Assembly: GCA_051004015.1 (NCBI GenBank)
Contig: JBPCKT010000076.1
Location: 30,803-94,802 of the forward strand
Direction: 5' to 3'
Origin: SXOA01 sp051004015
GTDB lineage: Bacteria > Planctomycetota > Planctomycetia > Pirellulales > Pirellulaceae
DNA: 64,000 nt
Position 1 is the first letter of the stretch. Each line of letters opens with the position of its first letter. Under the pieces are notes generated by a model that saw only the letters and a list, made by a program, of their open reading frames with translations, was not told where the DNA came from and did no database searches. Positions 60,358-64,000 of this stretch are shown one piece after another. Both the position numbers and the translations under genes were made by a program.

Positions 60358-63300
60358 ATGCAGTCCTGCAAATCCCTTCGGCTGTTTCTGGTCGGTTCCC
60401 TGCTCGTCGCAGGGTCCATTCTGACCCCAAGTGGCAGCGCCCGCGGAGCCGATGCCGAATTCGTCGGCGTGCTGTCGCTCCTGGAAGATGCCAAGGTGGT
60501 GGCGGAGCTGGAGCTTTCCGATGAAGTCGCGGCCAAGATCAAGATGCTGCTCAGTGAGCGCGAGGATGCCGCGGGGGACCTGGTCTTGTCGCTGAAGGAA
60601 CTGGATCCCGAAGAAAAATCCGCCAAAGTCGCGGCCTTCGCCAAAGAGTCCGAAAAACTCGGCCTCGCTCTGCTCTCGCCAGAACAGCAGACCAAGCTGG
60701 TACAGCTCCGCGTCTCTCGCGCAGGGCTCGTCAGCCTGGCGGAGCCTGAAATCGCCGACGAGGTCGGCCTCTCGGTCCAGCAGAAAAAACAGGTAGAGAC
60801 CCTCGTCAAAGAGCTCAAAGCGGCGCTCGCCAAAGGGAGCGAACGGCAACGCCAGACCGCCAAGGGCGAGCACGAGCGCAAGCTGAAAGCCGTTCTCTCC
60901 AAGGATCAGCAGGCCAAATGGGACTCCCTCGCAGGCAAAGCACCCGCGGTCGCGGCCGTCGCTAAAACACATGAAGAAAAGGAGCCGATGAAACCGGCGA
61001 AGGAGACTGCTTCCACGAAGAACGGCGCGACGAAGACCGGGACCGAAAAACCATCGGTGGCGGCCAAGACTGCGACCAAACCCGCAGCCAAGCCAGCTTC
61101 TGCAGAGCCGAAGAAGGATGTGAAGCTGAAGTTCAACTTCGTCTATGCCCCCTACAAGGACGTGCTGGAGTGGTTGGCGAAGGAAGCAGACTTGTCGCTG
61201 AATTCAGAGCTCGTGCCCCCCGGAACATTTAACTACGCCGACACTCGCGAATACACGGCGGCTGAGGCGATTGACCTGGTGAACAGCGTCGTCCAGTTCA
61301 AAGGCTACATGCTCATCCGCCGCGGCCGGATGCTGATGGTGATTAATGTCGAAGACGGAATTCCCGCGCACCTGATTCCTCCCATTGACGAGAAACAGCT
61401 TGAAAGCAAGGGAGATTCGGAAATTGTGACTGTCCTGTTTCAGCTCACCAAGATGACTCCCGAAGAAGCGGCGGCGGAAGTTGACAAAATGAAGGGTCCG
61501 TTTAGTGTCGTCGTCACTCTCCCGAAGGCCAAGCAGTTGCTCGTCACCGAATCAGCGGGCCGTTTGCGTCTGATTAAGAAAATGATTGATGCCATCGAGA
61601 AACCCGCGGCGCCTCCGAGCAACCTAGAAATCATCAAGCTGCAGCATCTCCATCCGACCGAATTCATCAACCTGGCCCGCACGTCGTTGGGAATCCCCGA
61701 CGGCGCCAACGCGAGGCCAGACCAAAGCTTGATTCTGGGCATCGATGAATTTGGCAAACGCCTGCTTGTCACGGGCCGGCCGGATGCGGTGGAAGATTTG
61801 AAGCGAGTGATCAAGCTGCTCGATACGGACAACAATGAGGGTGGAATCAAAGGCTCGGCCCAGTTGCAGACCTATCCGCTAGGATCTCTGAGCAGCTTTG
61901 ACCCGTTGGTCCTGCAGCAGATTCTAGAGTCCGTCCTGATTGACATCGCCGAGAAGAAGATTGCCATCGACTCGCGGGCCGGCATCATCATCCTGCAAAC
62001 GATTCCCGATGGGCATAAGCGCGTCAAGGCGGTGCTCGACGAGCTGCAAAAGGATGGGAACACCGTCGCGGTCATCAAAGTGAAGGGTGATCCGCAGGCC
62101 TTGATGCTGGCCATCAACAAGTTGTTTGGTGCCGGCGATGTCGCGACGGCCGCCAACGCCCCTAAGGTGGAAGCCGATTCCATTGCCATGCAAATCATGA
62201 TTCGCGGGAGCAAGGCCCAAATTGAGCAGATTCGTAAGTTCCTGGAGGACAAGGGGGAGATTGAGGATCTGGTTGCGTACGGACCAACCGCTCGCACCAA
62301 CCGCCGCATGATTTCCGTGTCGGGCACCGCCGCACAGATGCGGGTGTTGGAAGCGGCCAGGGCCAGCTTCAATGGCACTCGCAACAACAAGGTGGAATTC
62401 AACTTTCCAGAAGGCGCGGCGGGCGGCGGGGATAATCCCGGCGGCGGATTTCCGGGTGGCGAGCAGGGATTTGATCCGCGCGGCGGAGGATATGAAGGAC
62501 GGGGATTTGAACGGGGCTATCCCGATCAGCGGGGTAATCCGGACAGATCACTGATTCCTGGACCGGGACACGCACCCTCCGGTTCACAGGCTCCGGAGCA
62601 GCCGGGAGTGATCGTAACTCCCAAGGAAGCCGCTCCAGCCGCCAGGCCGACGACCAGCGGTTTTGCGCCCTCAAAATCCAGCGGGTTTGGACGTCCGGCA
62701 GCACCCAAGTCTCCCGTGAGTCCCATGGTTCCTCCCGCCGGCAAACCGGCCGAGGCTCCCAAAACGGAAGCACCCAAGGCGGCGCCTGAAGCGACAAAAG
62801 CAATTGACAAAATGGCCCGCCGCGGCGGCTCAAGCCCCTATCAATTCGTGGGCTTTGGACAAGACGAGCCCGCGAAAGATGCCGCTCAACCGAAAGCGGC
62901 CAAGGAGCCTGCTAAAGTAGAGACGAAGACAGAGCCCGCACAGGAACCGGCTGCCGACGAGAAAAAAGAAGTGCCCGCGAAAGCGGAAACCGAACCGGCT
63001 AAACCGGTCGCCGACGCAGCCGTAAATGCCGCGATGGACGCCCTGATGGAGAAGTACGGCGAAGGTGTCGTCCGATACGTGGCGGAAGTCCTCATGAAGG
63101 AGCTCGACAAGAACGAAGACCTCGCGCTCAGCAGCGAGGAATGGAAAACTCACAAGTGGGCCACGCCGATTGAAGATTCGGACACGGACAAAGATGGCCA
63201 AATCAGCTTTGAAGAACTGTGCGTCCGCATTTCGACAACGCGGCCCGATTTGAAAGCCGCCCCGGAAGAAAAGACCGTCCCCGGCGCGCCGGTGATCATC

Positions 63301-64000
63301 ACCGTCACGGCCTCTGGATTTGTCATTACTTCCCAGGATCTCGACGCACTTGATGAAATGGAAAGCATCCTGAGCGATTTGACGGCAATCGAAACCGACC
63401 CAATTAAGCGGCTGAAAATCGTCAAGCTGCGATACATCAAGGCCGACCAGGCGGCGGCGCTGATTCAGGAGATTCTGAGCGGCGGTGCTTCCGCCAATGA
63501 GGGAGGCGGTGGAGGCGGCAGCCTGATGGGGGACATGATGGGGATGATGATGGGCGGCGGCGGCAACCCGCTGGGCAGCCTGCTCGGTGGGGGCAGCAGC
63601 GGCGGCACGACAGTCTCGACCAGCGCCGTGAGCATCGTCGCCGACCCGCGCCGCAACGAGCTGTGGGTATCGGCCACGACCCGCGATTACGACCGCGTGC
63701 TGGAGATCGTGCAGACCATCGACCGCTTGCCGGACGGAGACCTCGAGACGGTTCCCGCTCCTCGGTACATCAAGGTCCGCAACCAGAACGCCGAAGACAT
63801 TGCCGCGAAAATCCGGCAACTCTACGCCAGCCGCCTGGAGGGGAGCGGCGGCTCGCAACAGCGCCAGCAAAATCCGCTGGAGATGATGATGGCCTTGGGC
63901 GGCCGCGGCCACCGCGGAAATCAGAACCCACCCACAAAAACGGAAGAGGTGAAGGCCGCGATTGCCGTCGCTGAGCGGTCCAACCAGCTCCCCGTTTTCT
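60358..64000 (+). CDS. Secretin-N/EF-hand multidomain exported protein (cut by window end)
   Basis: At least 1214 residues from ATG 60358 (GGAAG upstream), running past the window end without a stop. Signal peptide 1-27, an N-terminal helical region, an STN/Secretin_N-like domain (KFNFVYAPYKDVLEWLAKEADLSL), and several Secretin_N-type repeats with the VVTLPKAKQLLVTESAGRL and IIILQTIPDGHKRVKAVLDELQ patterns. A Gly-rich and a Pro/Ala/Lys-rich linker follow. A pair of EF-hands has loops DKNEDLALSSEE and DTDKDGQISFEE (the second a perfect calcium loop), then more secretin-N-type modules with a Gly/Met-rich tract. Fusions like this are typical of planctomycetes; a secretin pore domain, if any, lies beyond. 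Confidence 0.85.
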   Translation, partial: MQSCKSLRLFLVGSLLVAGSILTPSGSARGADAEFVGVLSLLEDAKVVAELELSDEVAAKIKMLLSEREDAAGDLVLSLKELDPEEKSAKVAAFAKESEKLGLALLSPEQQTKLVQLRVSRAGLVSLAEPEIADEVGLSVQQKKQVETLVKELKAALAKGSERQRQTAKGEHERKLKAVLSKDQQAKWDSLAGKAPAVAAVAKTHEEKEPMKPAKETASTKNGATKTGTEKPSVAAKTATKPAAKPASAEPKKDVKLKFNFVYAPYKDVLEWLAKEADLSLNSELVPPGTFNYADTREYTAAEAIDLVNSVVQFKGYMLIRRGRMLMVINVEDGIPAHLIPPIDEKQLESKGDSEIVTVLFQLTKMTPEEAAAEVDKMKGPFSVVVTLPKAKQLLVTESAGRLRLIKKMIDAIEKPAAPPSNLEIIKLQHLHPTEFINLARTSLGIPDGANARPDQSLILGIDEFGKRLLVTGRPDAVEDLKRVIKLLDTDNNEGGIKGSAQLQTYPLGSLSSFDPLVLQQILESVLIDIAEKKIAIDSRAGIIILQTIPDGHKRVKAVLDELQKDGNTVAVIKVKGDPQALMLAINKLFGAGDVATAANAPKVEADSIAMQIMIRGSKAQIEQIRKFLEDKGEIEDLVAYGPTARTNRRMISVSGTAAQMRVLEAARASFNGTRNNKVEFNFPEGAAGGGDNPGGGFPGGEQGFDPRGGGYEGRGFERGYPDQRGNPDRSLIPGPGHAPSGSQAPEQPGVIVTPKEAAPAARPTTSGFAPSKSSGFGRPAAPKSPVSPMVPPAGKPAEAPKTEAPKAAPEATKAIDKMARRGGSSPYQFVGFGQDEPAKDAAQPKAAKEPAKVETKTEPAQEPAADEKKEVPAKAETEPAKPVADAAVNAAMDALMEKYGEGVVRYVAEVLMKELDKNEDLALSSEEWKTHKWATPIEDSDTDKDGQISFEELCVRISTTRPDLKAAPEEKTVPGAPVIITVTASGFVITSQDLDALDEMESILSDLTAIETDPIKRLKIVKLRYIKADQAAALIQEILSGGASANEGGGGGGSLMGDMMGMMMGGGGNPLGSLLGGGSSGGTTVSTSAVSIVADPRRNELWVSATTRDYDRVLEIVQTIDRLPDGDLETVPAPRYIKVRNQNAEDIAAKIRQLYASRLEGSGGSQQRQQNPLEMMMALGGRGHRGNQNPPTKTEEVKAAIAVAERSNQLPVF

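Noticed and set aside
1..64000. tRNA or rRNA genes, prophage or insertion sequence
   Set aside because: No cloverleaf with the usual T-loop, no rRNA stretch, and no transposase, integrase or phage structural gene was recognised on either strand.

Overview
The window comes from a Planctomycetota (class Planctomycetia) chromosome. The evidence is the density of families typical of that phylum: DUF1549/DUF1553 'planctomycete cytochrome c' proteins, a Tat-type DUF1501 protein, a DUF1570 HEGAH protein, a secretin-like protein with EF-hands, a Rho factor with a Gly/Arg-rich N-terminus, and a giant tandem UvrA. The DNA is GC-rich. I saw no rRNA, tRNA or CRISPR array. The first and last genes are cut by the window edges.

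Layout. 1-5000: end of an SDR gene, a secreted thioredoxin/YHS protein, rho, then an AT-richer non-coding stretch with DnaA-box-like sites and palindromes. 4492-7101: a degraded restriction-modification island, with remnants of an ISP-type enzyme and of a DNA methyltransferase on either side of an intact three-gene TIGR04255 operon. 7138-22943: export and c-type-cytochrome genes (DUF1501, cytochrome-WD40, Ig-DUF1549/1553, PPC protein, a DUF4129 protein and two more DUF1549/1553 proteins). 23149-30702: a 2086-residue alpha-2-macroglobulin that has lost its thioester, plus a partner. 30720-34013: 2Fe-2S protein, DEAD-box helicase, methyltransferase. 34117-38920: an apparent eight-gene minus-strand unit made of an ECF sigma factor, a membrane beta-propeller protein (putative anti-sigma) and six small secreted proteins, four of them tandem paralogues. 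39066-47930: a ceramidase-like protein and a 2422-residue UvrA-UvrA fusion. 47953-51250: a HEPN-like gene, a repeat-dense spacer and a two-gene unit. 51247-60080: tartrate/isopropylmalate-type dehydrogenase, M28 peptidase, DUF4254, MFS transporter, ubiE, ubiX and DUF1570. 60358-end: a secretin-N/EF-hand protein.

Two themes stand out. The sigma/propeller/paralogue unit looks like an uncharacterised envelope-response system. The window is also full of short dispersed dyad repeats of many unrelated sequence families. They lie in intergenic gaps and, unusually, in frame inside coding genes: three places in uvrA, and one 31-bp element shared exactly, in the same reading frame, by uvrA and a DUF1549/1553 gene.
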